From: an uncultured Deferribacteres bacterium
Lineage (GTDB): Bacteria > Zhuqueibacterota > JdFR-76 > DREG01
Assembly: GCA_913009825.1 (NCBI GenBank)
Contig: CAJVYQ010000061.1
Coordinates: 1-33,645 of the forward strand
Direction: 5' to 3'
Length of the DNA: 33,645 nt
A program made the position numbers and the translations under genes. Position 1 is the stretch's first letter; each line of letters begins with the position of its first letter. Below, piece after piece: positions 1-7,462 of the stretch. Under the pieces are notes generated by a model. The model was given only the letters and a program-made list of their open reading frames with translations, was not told where the DNA came from and searched no databases.

Positions 1-63
1 GTGGATAAAAGTGGTTTCGCTTCATTATTTTATAGCCTGAGCTACCCATTTTAGAGTTCTAAA

Positions 64-223
64 AACCTTATTTTTATCTTTTACACCTTAATAGCATGAT
101 TTGCAACCAAGTCTCTAAACCTTATTACCTTAGTTGTGATATGAAAACATGAAAAGGTAATAAGGTAAAAATGGGGTGGGGCTACTTGCAGCTATTAAGG
201 TTGAAAAAACAAAAATAAGGTTT
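64..223. repeat. Nested long inverted repeat upstream of the rib promoter
   Basis: Two inverted repeats lie one inside the other. The outer arms are about 64-95 and 191-223. They share accttaatagc / gctattaaggt and a second block, aaccttattttt / aaaaataaggtt, with a few mismatches between. The inner arms ccttattacctt (120-131) and aaggtaataagg (154-165) are perfect complements. Transcribed, the segment would fold into one long AU-rich hairpin. No ORF is visible in it. It resembles a small non-autonomous mobile element or a REP-like repeat, but no second copy was noticed in the window. Confidence 0.6.
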
Positions 224-274
224 ATGCATACTTCCACTTGTAACTGAGGTTTTACGAAAATCCCCACAATTTCC

Positions 275-303
275 TTGCTTTCAATTTTTCAAAATCCTAT
301 ATT
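275..303 (+). promoter_or_regulatory. Sigma-70-type promoter for the rib operon
   Basis: TTGCTT (275-280) and TATATT (298-303) are separated by exactly 17 nt. Transcription would start near 310, immediately before the first helix of the FMN riboswitch at 312, which is where a riboswitch promoter should be. Assignment rests on consensus match and position only. Confidence 0.65.
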
Positions 304-311
304 TTATTTCT

Positions 312-491
312 GATATCTTCGGGGCAGGGTGAAATTCCTGACCGGCGGTGAAAGCCCGCGACTTCCGCTTAGCGGAACTGATTCGGTGAAATTCCGGAGC
401 CGACGGTAATAGTCCGGATGAGAGAGGATATCGGTTGTGATTGGAGTATATTTTGACCCCGAAGATATTTTTATATCCCGGGGTTTTTTTT
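312..491 (+). promoter_or_regulatory. FMN riboswitch (RFN element) with expression platform
   Basis: The aptamer runs from about 312 to 432 and carries the conserved RFN words: GGGGCAGGGTGAAATTCC, GACCGGCGGT, AAAGCCCGCGA, and a 3' part with GATTCGGTGAAATTCCGG, GCCGACGGT, ATAGTCCGGATG and GAGAGGA. The closing helix P1 pairs gatatc at 312-317 with gatatc at 427-432. The 5' strand 313-324 is also a perfect 12-nt complement of 457-468, which is the left arm of the terminator that follows. FMN binding should stabilise P1 and free the terminator. Without FMN the 313-324/457-468 pairing would act as antiterminator. The switch sits about 200 nt before ribD, so it should repress the rib genes by transcription attenuation. 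Confidence 0.95.
457..491 (+). terminator. Intrinsic terminator of the FMN riboswitch
   Basis: The arms ccccg-aa-gatat (457-468) and atatc-c-cgggg (472-483) form a hairpin with a 4-nt T loop and a small internal bulge. A run of eight T follows at 484-491. The left arm is shared with the alternative pairing to 313-324, as expected of a transcription-attenuating riboswitch. Confidence 0.85.
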
Positions 492-525
492 ATTGTGAAT
501 TTGCCGCAAAATGAGATAAACTTTA

Positions 526-550
526 ATTGAGCGATTGTAGGTCGATTCGC
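526..550. repeat. 25-nt dispersed repeat upstream of ribD
   Basis: This segment between the riboswitch terminator and ribD is, as its reverse complement, 23/25 identical to 33349-33373. Its first half, aattgagcgatt, also forms the arms of the element at 12701-12852. It therefore belongs to a family spread through intergenic spaces. Confidence 0.6.
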
Positions 551-691
551 TGAATTGACATACTGATTTGCTGAGATTTACGGTGAAAAATCCGGCAACT
601 GTTTTAGAAATGAAAACAAGCCCGAAAGAGGTAATATTGCTCAATTTAATTTAAAATAAAATTGTTACGGTAACGTCCTTTTAAGGAATTG

Positions 692-1798
692 ATGAGTAAT
701 AAAGCCGGACAAAATTCAGATTCATATTTCATGAAGAAAACCTTTTCTCTGGCAAAGAGAGGCGCCGGGAATACTTCTCCCAATCCGCAGGTGGGGGCTG
801 TGGTAGTGAAAAATGGTGAAATCGTCGGCCAGGGTTATCATAAAAAGTATGGCGGGCCGCATGCGGAAGTGTTTGCGCTGGAACAGGCCGGAAGCAAAGC
901 GAAAGATGCCGTGCTTTATGTTAATTTGGAACCGTGCAGTCACCACGGCAAAACGCCGCCCTGTGTGAATAAGGTTATTCAGGCCGGTGTCGGGCGAATA
1001 GTCATCAGCAACCGGGACCCGAATCCTCTGGTGGATGGCGGCGGCATCGATAAACTGAAAGCGGCGGGGATCGATGTCACCCTTTCCGTGCTGGAAAAAA
1101 GCGGGCGTAAATTAAATGAAGTGTATTTTACTTTCATCACCCAAAAGCGTCCTTTTGTGATCCTGAAATGGGCGCAGAGTCTGGACGGCAGAATTGCTAC
1201 GCTTAAACACGATTCATCCTGGATATCCAACGAAAAGTCCCGAAAAATTGTGCATGAACTGCGGAAAAATGTGGACGCTGTACTCATCGGCGCCGGCACG
1301 GTCAATCATGACAATCCGCAACTTACCGTTCGGCATGTAACGGGAAAACAGCCGTTGCGTCTGGTGCTGGACCGGAAGTTGGAGATCAATCAGGATTCCC
1401 AATTGCTGCATGATAGGTTCGCGGAAAAAACGGTGATATTCACTGCCGAAAACAACCCGGAAAAACAGTGCCGGTTGCAATCGGACGGTTCCCGGGTGAT
1501 ACGCTTCCAACCTGACCGGACCGGAAATATCAATTTGAACGATGTTACCGGCTGGCTTGCTGCGGAACTACACAGCTCTCTTTTGGTTGAAGGCGGCCGT
1601 GAAGTGCTGACTTCTTTTTTACAGGCCGGACTCGCAGACAAAATAATGGTTTTCATCGCGCCGAAATTGATTGGTCGTGGCATCGAAGCAGTGGGTGATT
1701 TGGGGATTCGTAACATGAAGGACGTGTTTGCTCTCCGGGACGCCAAAATAAAAAATATTGCCGGCGATTTTCTTTACGAAGCTTATCTGAGCAGGTGA
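692..1798 (+). CDS. ribD: Bifunctional deaminase/reductase RibD
   Basis: RibD carries out the deamination and side-chain reduction of the pyrimidine intermediate in riboflavin synthesis (EC 3.5.4.26 and 1.1.1.193) in the cytosol. The N-terminal deaminase domain (about 1-145) has the zinc motif H57-A-E59 and the second half PC82...C91 within EPCSHHGKTPPC. The C-terminal reductase domain (about 147-368) begins at the typical WAQSLDGRIAT stretch and contains a GAGTVNHDNPQLTVR motif. The length of 368 aa is normal. ATG at 692 is preferred: TTG at 689 is in frame just before it, AAGGA lies at 683-687, and a later ATG at 731 would cut into the conserved N-terminus. It is the first gene after the FMN riboswitch, and ribE follows after 3 nt, indicating co-transcription. 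Confidence 0.95.
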   Translation: MSNKAGQNSDSYFMKKTFSLAKRGAGNTSPNPQVGAVVVKNGEIVGQGYHKKYGGPHAEVFALEQAGSKAKDAVLYVNLEPCSHHGKTPPCVNKVIQAGVGRIVISNRDPNPLVDGGGIDKLKAAGIDVTLSVLEKSGRKLNEVYFTFITQKRPFVILKWAQSLDGRIATLKHDSSWISNEKSRKIVHELRKNVDAVLIGAGTVNHDNPQLTVRHVTGKQPLRLVLDRKLEINQDSQLLHDRFAEKTVIFTAENNPEKQCRLQSDGSRVIRFQPDRTGNINLNDVTGWLAAELHSSLLVEGGREVLTSFLQAGLADKIMVFIAPKLIGRGIEAVGDLGIRNMKDVFALRDAKIKNIAGDFLYEAYLSR

Positions 1799-1801
1799 AA
1801 A

Positions 1802-2446
1802 ATGTTTACCGGATTGATTGAAGACATTGGCACAGTTGCGCAACTACAGCCCATTTCGCAAGGTCTTGCGCTGGGTATTGGATCAAAAGTGATAACGGAT
1901 GATTTAAACCTGGGCGACAGTGTTGCCGTGAACGGAGTCTGTCTTACGGTAACCCAATTTTCCGGCGCGCATTTTACTGTGAAAGCGGTGCAGGAAACCC
2001 TGGACAGGTCGACTCTCGGCGGCCTGAAAATAGGCGGCAATGTGAATTTGGAACGGGCCATCCGGTTCGGCGACAGGATGGGCGGTCACTTTGTGCAGGG
2101 GCATGTGGATGGTACCGGCGTCATTTTACGCAAGGAAAAAATTGGCAGCGCTTACTGGTTTGATATTTCCGTTCCCGCTGAATTCGATCGATATATCATT
2201 TATAAAGGCTCCATTGCGGTGGACGGCATCAGTTTAACTGTTGCCAGGAAATCGGTTGGATCTATCTCCATTTCTGTCATTCTCCACACTTATCAAAATA
2301 CGAATTTACATTATTTATCTGTGAATGACCGGGTAAATATCGAGCTGGATATGATGGCAAAATATATCGAAAATCTGCTCAATCACAAAGGGGAGAAGCA
2401 GAAATCAACAATTACCGAAACCTGGCTGCTGAAACAGGGCTTTTAA
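1802..2446 (+). CDS. ribE: Riboflavin synthase alpha chain
   Basis: This enzyme dismutates two 6,7-dimethyl-8-ribityllumazine molecules to riboflavin and the pyrimidine diamine (EC 2.5.1.9). The protein opens with the hallmark MFTGLIEDIG and consists of two lumazine-binding repeats. Each repeat has the matching block: VNGVCLTV in the first half and VDGISLTV in the second, with GGHFVQGHVDGTG between them. The length of 214 aa is usual. The ATG is 3 nt after the ribD stop, so translation is probably coupled to ribD. The symbol follows the ribE = synthase alpha convention; some bacteria call it ribC or ribB. The last codons contain a 13-nt word that recurs 100 nt downstream (see the repeat entry that follows). 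Confidence 0.95.
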   Translation: MFTGLIEDIGTVAQLQPISQGLALGIGSKVITDDLNLGDSVAVNGVCLTVTQFSGAHFTVKAVQETLDRSTLGGLKIGGNVNLERAIRFGDRMGGHFVQGHVDGTGVILRKEKIGSAYWFDISVPAEFDRYIIYKGSIAVDGISLTVARKSVGSISISVILHTYQNTNLHYLSVNDRVNIELDMMAKYIENLLNHKGEKQKSTITETWLLKQGF

Positions 2447-2590
2447 AAAAGTGAGCTAAAGTTTGAAGTGACTAAAGTGAACTAAAGTGACTAAAATGAA
2501 CTAAAACGGATATGGAACAGGAGGATCAAATAAACAGGGCTTTTGGCATATTTTAACTTCAGGCACTTCGAACTTTAGCTCACTTAACAC
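2432..2590. repeat. Composite repeat between ribE and ribBA
   Basis: The word aaacagggctttt occurs at 2432-2444, inside the end of ribE, and again at 2532-2544, exactly 100 nt later. Overlapping this are arms of an inverted repeat: gtgagctaaagtttgaagtg (2451-2470) and cacttcgaactttagctcac (about 2564-2583), differing at one position. Between them the words gtgactaaa / gtgaactaaa alternate in tandem (about 2468-2516). No ORF is visible. The structure suggests a local duplication or insertion plus a simple-sequence palindrome. Its effect on read-through to ribBA is unknown. Confidence 0.6.
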
Positions 2591-2646
2591 TTTGATTTTA
2601 CAGGTAAATACAAAATAACAAAATCAGAATAAAGTTAGGAATCGAT

Positions 2647-3888
2647 ATGGACAGCGAAAGAAAGATGAAGTTCGATTCAATTGAGGATGCGATTCAAAGC
2701 ATTCGCGATGGTGACATGATTGTTGTAGTAGACGATGAGGAGCGCGAGAACGAAGGTGATTTCATCATGGCGGCTTCCATGGTAACGCCGGAAAAGATAA
2801 ATTTTATGGCCAAACATGGCCGGGGACTGATTTGTGTCCCCATGACCCAGGAACGTTTGGACCAATTGGATCTGCATCCCATGGTGGGTGAAAATACTGC
2901 TCATTTGGGTACTGCTTTCACTGTCTCCGTGGATGCAAAAGAGAACACAACCACCGGAATTTCTGCATTCGACCGCGCAGAGACCATCCGCGCCATGGTG
3001 AATCCGTCTACTTCTCCATCGGATCTGGCCCGTCCCGGCCATATTTTCCCGCTTAAAGCACAACAGGGTGGAGTTTTGCGCCGGGCCGGACATACGGAAG
3101 CCGTGGTCGATTTAGCCCGGTTAGCCGGGTTGTATCCTGCCGGAATTTTGTGTGAAATCATGGATGAAGACGGCAGCATGGCCAGGGTGCCTCGTTTGAT
3201 GGAAATTGCCCGAAAATTCAATCTAAAATTCATCACCATTAAAGATCTCATTGAATACCGCCACATGAAGGAGAAATTAATTGAACTGATTGCCACCACC
3301 GATCTGCCCACGCGATTCGGCAATTTTAAATTGTACTTGTATGAAAGCAAGATCAATGTGTACCATCATCCGGCGTTGGTAAAAGGGGAAATCGATCCGG
3401 AGAGGCCCACATTGGTGAGGGTGCATTCCCAATGTTTAACCGGCGACCTGTTCCATTCGCTGCGCTGTGATTGCGGTGACCAACTGGAGACGGCGCTAAC
3501 TAAAATCAATGAATCCGGTAACGGCGTGCTGCTTTATATGCGCCAGGAAGGCCGGGGCATAGGTCTGGCTAATAAAATTAAAGCTTATCATTTGCAGGAT
3601 TTAGGCAAGGATACGGTGGAAGCCAATGAGGCGTTGGGATTTAAAGCGGATTTGCGGGATTACGGCGTGGGCGCGCAAATATTGCGGGACCTGGGCATTC
3701 AAAAAATCATTCTGATGACCAACAATCCCAAAAAAGTAATTGGGCTGAAAGGGTACGGTCTGGAAATTGTGAAAAGAGTGCCCATCGAAATCGAACCGAA
3801 CGAAGTTAATTTGCGTTATCTCACCACCAAACGGGATAAATTGGGCCATTTGATTCTGAATTCGCTGGAGGAAAAAGCGGATAAATAG
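2647..3888 (+). CDS. ribBA: 3,4-DHBP synthase / GTP cyclohydrolase II (RibBA)
   Basis: This bifunctional enzyme supplies both inputs of riboflavin synthesis. The N-terminal domain (about 8-208) converts ribulose 5-phosphate to 3,4-dihydroxy-2-butanone 4-phosphate; the C-terminal domain (about 210-405) opens GTP to the pyrimidine diamine. Visible motifs are the acidic loop [10 protein letters not shown] (29-38) and RPGHIFPL plus RAGHTEA of the first domain. The second domain has the zinc site [19 protein letters not shown], then RQEGRGIGL and [16 protein letters not shown]. The length of 413 aa is typical of fused RibBA. ATG 2647 is chosen over the in-frame ATG at 2665 because AGGA (2636-2639) is well placed. 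The 200-nt gap after ribE and its repeats leave it open whether it is controlled only by the upstream riboswitch. Confidence 0.95.
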   Translation: MDSERKMKFDSIEDAIQSIRDGDMIVVVDDEERENEGDFIMAASMVTPEKINFMAKHGRGLICVPMTQERLDQLDLHPMVGENTAHLGTAFTVSVDAKENTTTGISAFDRAETIRAMVNPSTSPSDLARPGHIFPLKAQQGGVLRRAGHTEAVVDLARLAGLYPAGILCEIMDEDGSMARVPRLMEIARKFNLKFITIKDLIEYRHMKEKLIELIATTDLPTRFGNFKLYLYESKINVYHHPALVKGEIDPERPTLVRVHSQCLTGDLFHSLRCDCGDQLETALTKINESGNGVLLYMRQEGRGIGLANKIKAYHLQDLGKDTVEANEALGFKADLRDYGVGAQILRDLGIQKIILMTNNPKKVIGLKGYGLEIVKRVPIEIEPNEVNLRYLTTKRDKLGHLILNSLEEKADK

Positions 3889-4350
3889 GAACTCTCAAGA
3901 AATTTAAAAGTGAATCACAGAATTGAAATGCCACAGAAAAAAACAAAAATCCGGACTCGTATTCTACTTTGTGTTTTTGGGACTTGATGAAAAAATTAAA
4001 ATTATTCTTCATGATTTAGCGGATAAAATTTTTTCTTGTTGAATCTTCTGTCTAATATTTGTAAAATATCTATGGCGAAATCAGGGAAAAATTTTCCCCG
4101 CGAATGACACTGATTGGCGCGGATATTTGTCGGGCAATGCAAGTTGGGTTGTTAACCGGATTTGCTTGGTTTGGGTTTGAACCGGTGTTTTTTTTACGCT
4201 CCCCGTACCCCCCACTCAAGAGGGAACTTTTAGAATCCCCACTTGAGGGTGATACGGGTGGTGTAATAATTGGTTATTATTCCCGAATACTTTTGTCTGC
4301 AACAGGCAGGCCGTTTAAAATGACGGAATAATGGGGTTTTTTTATTCAAA
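3889..4350. other. Non-coding gap between ribBA and the inverted-repeat element
   Basis: No credible gene is seen. A 75-codon ORF (4104-4331) lacks a plausible start signal, overlaps palindromic repeats and resembles no family I recognise. The segment 4203-4259 folds back on itself: cccgta...ctcaag pairs with cttgag...tacggg. A related arrangement occurs at 15406-15451 after dinB, so it looks like a dispersed repeat. Confidence 0.5.
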
Positions 4351-4521
4351 CACTAATTAGTGTCTGTCCGAGAGCTATGAAAAATACTCTAAAACGTTAT
4401 TCCTGCGAAAGCAGCCTGCCCGCCGCAGGCAGGGAATCTAAATAAAACAAGAGGTTATGGATTCCCGCTTTCGCGGGAATGACAGAAACAGGTAATTTTC
4501 GGACAGACTCTGATTAGCGTG
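4351..4521. mobile_element. MITE-like element, copy 1
   Basis: The left end cactaattagtgtctgtccg (4351-4370) is matched in inverted orientation by an imperfect right end (4500-4521) starting cggacagactctgattagcg. The 171-bp body has no ORF and holds palindromes, including attcccgc (4461-4468) / gcgggaat (4473-4480) and a cctgcccgccgcaggcagg block. An element with the same left end occurs at 18008-18164. No transposase is present in the window, so mobility would have to be supplied from elsewhere. A clear target-site duplication is not visible. Confidence 0.6.
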
Positions 4522-4572
4522 TTTTGCGGGCCGAAATAGGCTCAAAATTTACTTTTCACTGAAGGAGGAACA

Positions 4573-5040
4573 ATGACGCAATTTTTTGAGGGAAAATTAG
4601 ATGCTACGGGAAAAAAGTTTGGCGTTGTGGCGTCACGGTTCAATGAGTTTATTACCAATAAGCTTTTGTCCGGCGTTATGGACTGTTTTATCCGCCACGG
4701 CGGGGAAGAAGACGATCTGCAGGTGGCTTGGGTGCCCGGCTCTTTTGAAATTCCGGCCGTTACCAAATTGTTGGCGGATTCGGGGAAATTTGACGCCGTT
4801 GTTTGTATCGGAGCGGTGATCCGCGGCGCAACACCCCATTTTGATTACATTGCCGCCGAAGTGACAAAAGGGATCGCCCAGATTGGCCTGTCGGCAAAGG
4901 TGCCGGTGGTTTACGGCATTATTACGGCAGACACACTGGAACAGGCAATCGAACGCGCCGGCGCGAAAATGGGAAACAAAGGATGGGATGCAGCGTTAGC
5001 GGCTATTGAAATGAGCAATCTCTACTCCGAAATCGCATAA
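4573..5040 (+). CDS. ribH: 6,7-dimethyl-8-ribityllumazine synthase
   Basis: RibH condenses 3,4-dihydroxy-2-butanone 4-phosphate with the ribityl pyrimidine diamine to give lumazine, the substrate of riboflavin synthase (EC 2.5.1.78); family members assemble into pentamers or icosahedral shells. At 155 aa it has family length. Motifs in order are ASRFNEFIT (20-28), WVPGSFEIP (53-61), [13 protein letters not shown] (80-92) with the catalytic His at 89, VYGIITADT, and [13 protein letters not shown] near the C-terminus. AAGGAGGA lies just before ATG 4573. The gene is separated from ribBA by 684 nt containing a MITE-like element, so it may need its own promoter; none was firmly identified. Confidence 0.95.
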   Translation: MTQFFEGKLDATGKKFGVVASRFNEFITNKLLSGVMDCFIRHGGEEDDLQVAWVPGSFEIPAVTKLLADSGKFDAVVCIGAVIRGATPHFDYIAAEVTKGIAQIGLSAKVPVVYGIITADTLEQAIERAGAKMGNKGWDAALAAIEMSNLYSEIA

Positions 5041-5061
5041 TGACCAACAACACGGAATTTT

Positions 5062-7269
5062 ATGATACATAGGATCAGGTACGCGATAATTGTATGGCTC
5101 TGTTTTCTCGTTTTTCCCTCGCTCTTGTTTTCCGGCGTGGATGACTGGCAGACCATAACCAATAAATCCCGCATCGAGGATATGGCCGTCTATCAAAATT
5201 GGCTGATCTGTGCCACCGGTGGAGGAGTGGTTGTATATGATCGCAACACCGGGCAACATGTGGCCTCTTTTACCAACACTGATGGCTTAAGCAACAATCA
5301 TCCGGTGCAAATTGTTGTGGATGGCGCCGGTAATTGGTGGCTGGGAATGTCGAACGGCGACCTTAATCTTTTCGATCAGGAAACGCAGCAGTGGCGGGTG
5401 TTCAGCGACTTCAGCCGGTTTACCATTCACGATATGGATCTGAAAGGGGACAGTATGTTTGTTGCTCTGGATATTGGCGTCAGTGTATTCCTGCTCGAAA
5501 AAGAAGAGGCAAAAGAAACCTACAAAAATCTGGGCAGTATTCCGGTGGAAGTGGATGTAAATACCAGTTTTATACAGAATCATTTTATTTGGGTCGGCAC
5601 TGATTACGGTGTTGCTTATGCCGACCTGAATCAGGTGAATTTGAAAGCGCCGCAAAGCTGGCACAATCTGACTACGGATGATGGCCTTGCATCCAATGTA
5701 ATCTCTGCCATTCATGGTTTGGGGGATGCTGTTTTTGTCGGCACAAAAGAGGGAGTGCAAAAATATCAAGACGGACAGTGGACATCTTACCCGGATCTGC
5801 CGTCAAAAAAAGTGAGGCAATTTATAGCAAAAGACGGCAAGCTTTATCTGGCGTTAAAAAACCGTCTTTACGAATACGACCCGGTCAACGACATCTGGCA
5901 ATTTATCGTTTACAGCCCCCACAATCTCTCATCGGTTGTTCTTGCCGATGATGGTACCTTCTGGTTGGGAACGGAAGATACCGGATTGTTCCGTGTGGAC
6001 GGCGCCACCAAAGAATTAACCGAAATCCCTCTTCAAGGCCCGCGCGGCAATTATTTTTACGATTTGGCTGTGAGCGATGAAGGGGTTCTCTGGTGTACCA
6101 GCGGTTCACTGTTTGGTAAAGGAGTTTACCGTTTCGACGGTGTCGATTGGAGCAATTTTTTTGCTAAACAAAATGATTTTCCTGCTGATAATACGACTGC
6201 CATCGTCATCGATACACAAAATCAGGTTTGGATTGGCAGTTGGGGCCGGGGCGTTTATCGTTATGCCGATGGAAAATTTTCCATTTACAATGCGCAGAAT
6301 AATTACCTGCCGGGCATTCCCAACGATTTGAATTATGCGGTGGTTAATGCGCTGGCTGTTGATTATGCCGGCACCGTTTGGATAACCAATTTTGCCGCTT
6401 ACAACGGTAACAAATTGACGGCAGTAACACTCGATTCACAATGGATTGCTTTCGGCGCCGTTGACGGGATCATCGCAGCAAATCCGCTTTGTATAACCGT
6501 GGATCTGTCCAACCGGAAATGGGTTGGTACCGATGGCGGCGGCGTTTATGTGTTCGATGACAATTCAACTCCCACCGACAAAACAGACGACCGGATTGCC
6601 GGCACGCTGACGGAAGTGGACGGTCTGGAAAGCAACCGGATTACCGCTATTGCTGTGGATGATTTTAATACGGTCTGGATCGGCACCAACAGCGGTCTCA
6701 ACTATTTTCAGGATGGACGTGTTTATACTAAATACGGATTGATCACGAATGATATCAACTGTATTTCAGTCGATCCTGTCGGTAACAAGTGGATCGGGAC
6801 GTCAACCGGATTCAGCATTTTAGACCGGGACGAACAAACGTTTAAACATTACACTATCGACAACAGTCCTTTGGCAAGCAGCAATGTTTTGAGCATCGAT
6901 TTTAACCGGAAAACCGGCACTGCTTATATTGGTACCAGCAACGGCCTGTCTGTCTTCGGCACTCTTTTCGTGGAACCGCAGGAGACGTTGCAGCGTTTGT
7001 CGGTCTTTCCCAATCCGTTTGTGATCGGCGAAATGAAATCCGGTGCCGTTTTGGTCATCGACCGCCTTAGCAGGGATTGTGATGTAAATATTTACTCCCC
7101 GGCCGGATTTTTGGTCCGTACACTTGTTTCCGGCACCCGCGGCGGAAGAGCCGTGTGGGACGGACGGGACGACAACGGTGAATGGGTCGCCAGCGGGGTT
7201 TATCTGGCCGTGGCGGTGCAACAAGATGGAAAATCCGGCAGCGCTAAAGTGGTTGTGATACGAAAGTGA
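5062..7269 (+). CDS. Exported beta-propeller protein with FlgD-like Ig tail
   Basis: The 735-aa product starts with a Sec signal peptide (about 1-24, hydrophobic core IIVWLCFLVFPSLLF). The body (about 28-640) is built of repeated blades of the two-component-regulator-propeller type: recurring motifs such as WIGT..G...Y, VWIGSWGRGVYRY, KWVGTDGGGVYVF and NKWIGTSTGFSIL. The last 75 residues (FPNPF...NIYSPAGFLVRTL...WDGRDDNGEWVASGVY) are a FlgD_ig-like domain, common as a C-terminal module on exported proteins of FCB-group bacteria. There is no kinase or regulator domain, so it is probably an extracytoplasmic structural or binding protein; PorZ-like N-terminal propellers are a possible analogy only. 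It begins 21 nt after ribH, but a functional link to flavin synthesis is not evident. Confidence 0.8.
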   Translation: MIHRIRYAIIVWLCFLVFPSLLFSGVDDWQTITNKSRIEDMAVYQNWLICATGGGVVVYDRNTGQHVASFTNTDGLSNNHPVQIVVDGAGNWWLGMSNGDLNLFDQETQQWRVFSDFSRFTIHDMDLKGDSMFVALDIGVSVFLLEKEEAKETYKNLGSIPVEVDVNTSFIQNHFIWVGTDYGVAYADLNQVNLKAPQSWHNLTTDDGLASNVISAIHGLGDAVFVGTKEGVQKYQDGQWTSYPDLPSKKVRQFIAKDGKLYLALKNRLYEYDPVNDIWQFIVYSPHNLSSVVLADDGTFWLGTEDTGLFRVDGATKELTEIPLQGPRGNYFYDLAVSDEGVLWCTSGSLFGKGVYRFDGVDWSNFFAKQNDFPADNTTAIVIDTQNQVWIGSWGRGVYRYADGKFSIYNAQNNYLPGIPNDLNYAVVNALAVDYAGTVWITNFAAYNGNKLTAVTLDSQWIAFGAVDGIIAANPLCITVDLSNRKWVGTDGGGVYVFDDNSTPTDKTDDRIAGTLTEVDGLESNRITAIAVDDFNTVWIGTNSGLNYFQDGRVYTKYGLITNDINCISVDPVGNKWIGTSTGFSILDRDEQTFKHYTIDNSPLASSNVLSIDFNRKTGTAYIGTSNGLSVFGTLFVEPQETLQRLSVFPNPFVIGEMKSGAVLVIDRLSRDCDVNIYSPAGFLVRTLVSGTRGGRAVWDGRDDNGEWVASGVYLAVAVQQDGKSGSAKVVVIRK

Positions 7270-7303
7270 GAGCAGCACAGTTGATGATTAACAATTTCCT
7301 CCT

Positions 7304-7380
7304 TCGGGCAGGGGTGTAATTCCTGCCCGAGCCTATATTTCTGCTATCGCCTGTCTGGCTCAGGCAAGGCAGGAATGACG
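7304..7380. repeat. Hairpin repeats after the propeller gene
   Basis: tcgggcagg (7304-7312) and cctgcccga (7322-7330) form a 9-bp hairpin with a 9-nt loop. No T tract follows it, so it is not a standard intrinsic terminator. A second block, cgcctgtctggctcaggcaaggcaggaatgacg-like (about 7349-7380), carries the same caggaatgac ending as repeats at 12761-12809 and 17940-17984. Similar hairpins occur at 13640-13662 and 13679-13728. Confidence 0.6.
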
Positions 7381-7462
7381 CTTTTTACTGCTTTTTAAGG
7401 TTTTCGTTCAGGTACTCATGAAACAGATCAGATTTAACCATTAAACATTTCCAAAACCAATC

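Noticed and set aside
4104-4331. 75-codon plus-strand ORF
   Set aside because: It overlaps palindromic repeats, lacks a ribosome site and ends without a family pattern; composition is that of the repeats.
4351-4521. Insertion sequence with transposase
   Set aside because: The element is too short for a transposase and has no ORF, so only a MITE-like call is justified.
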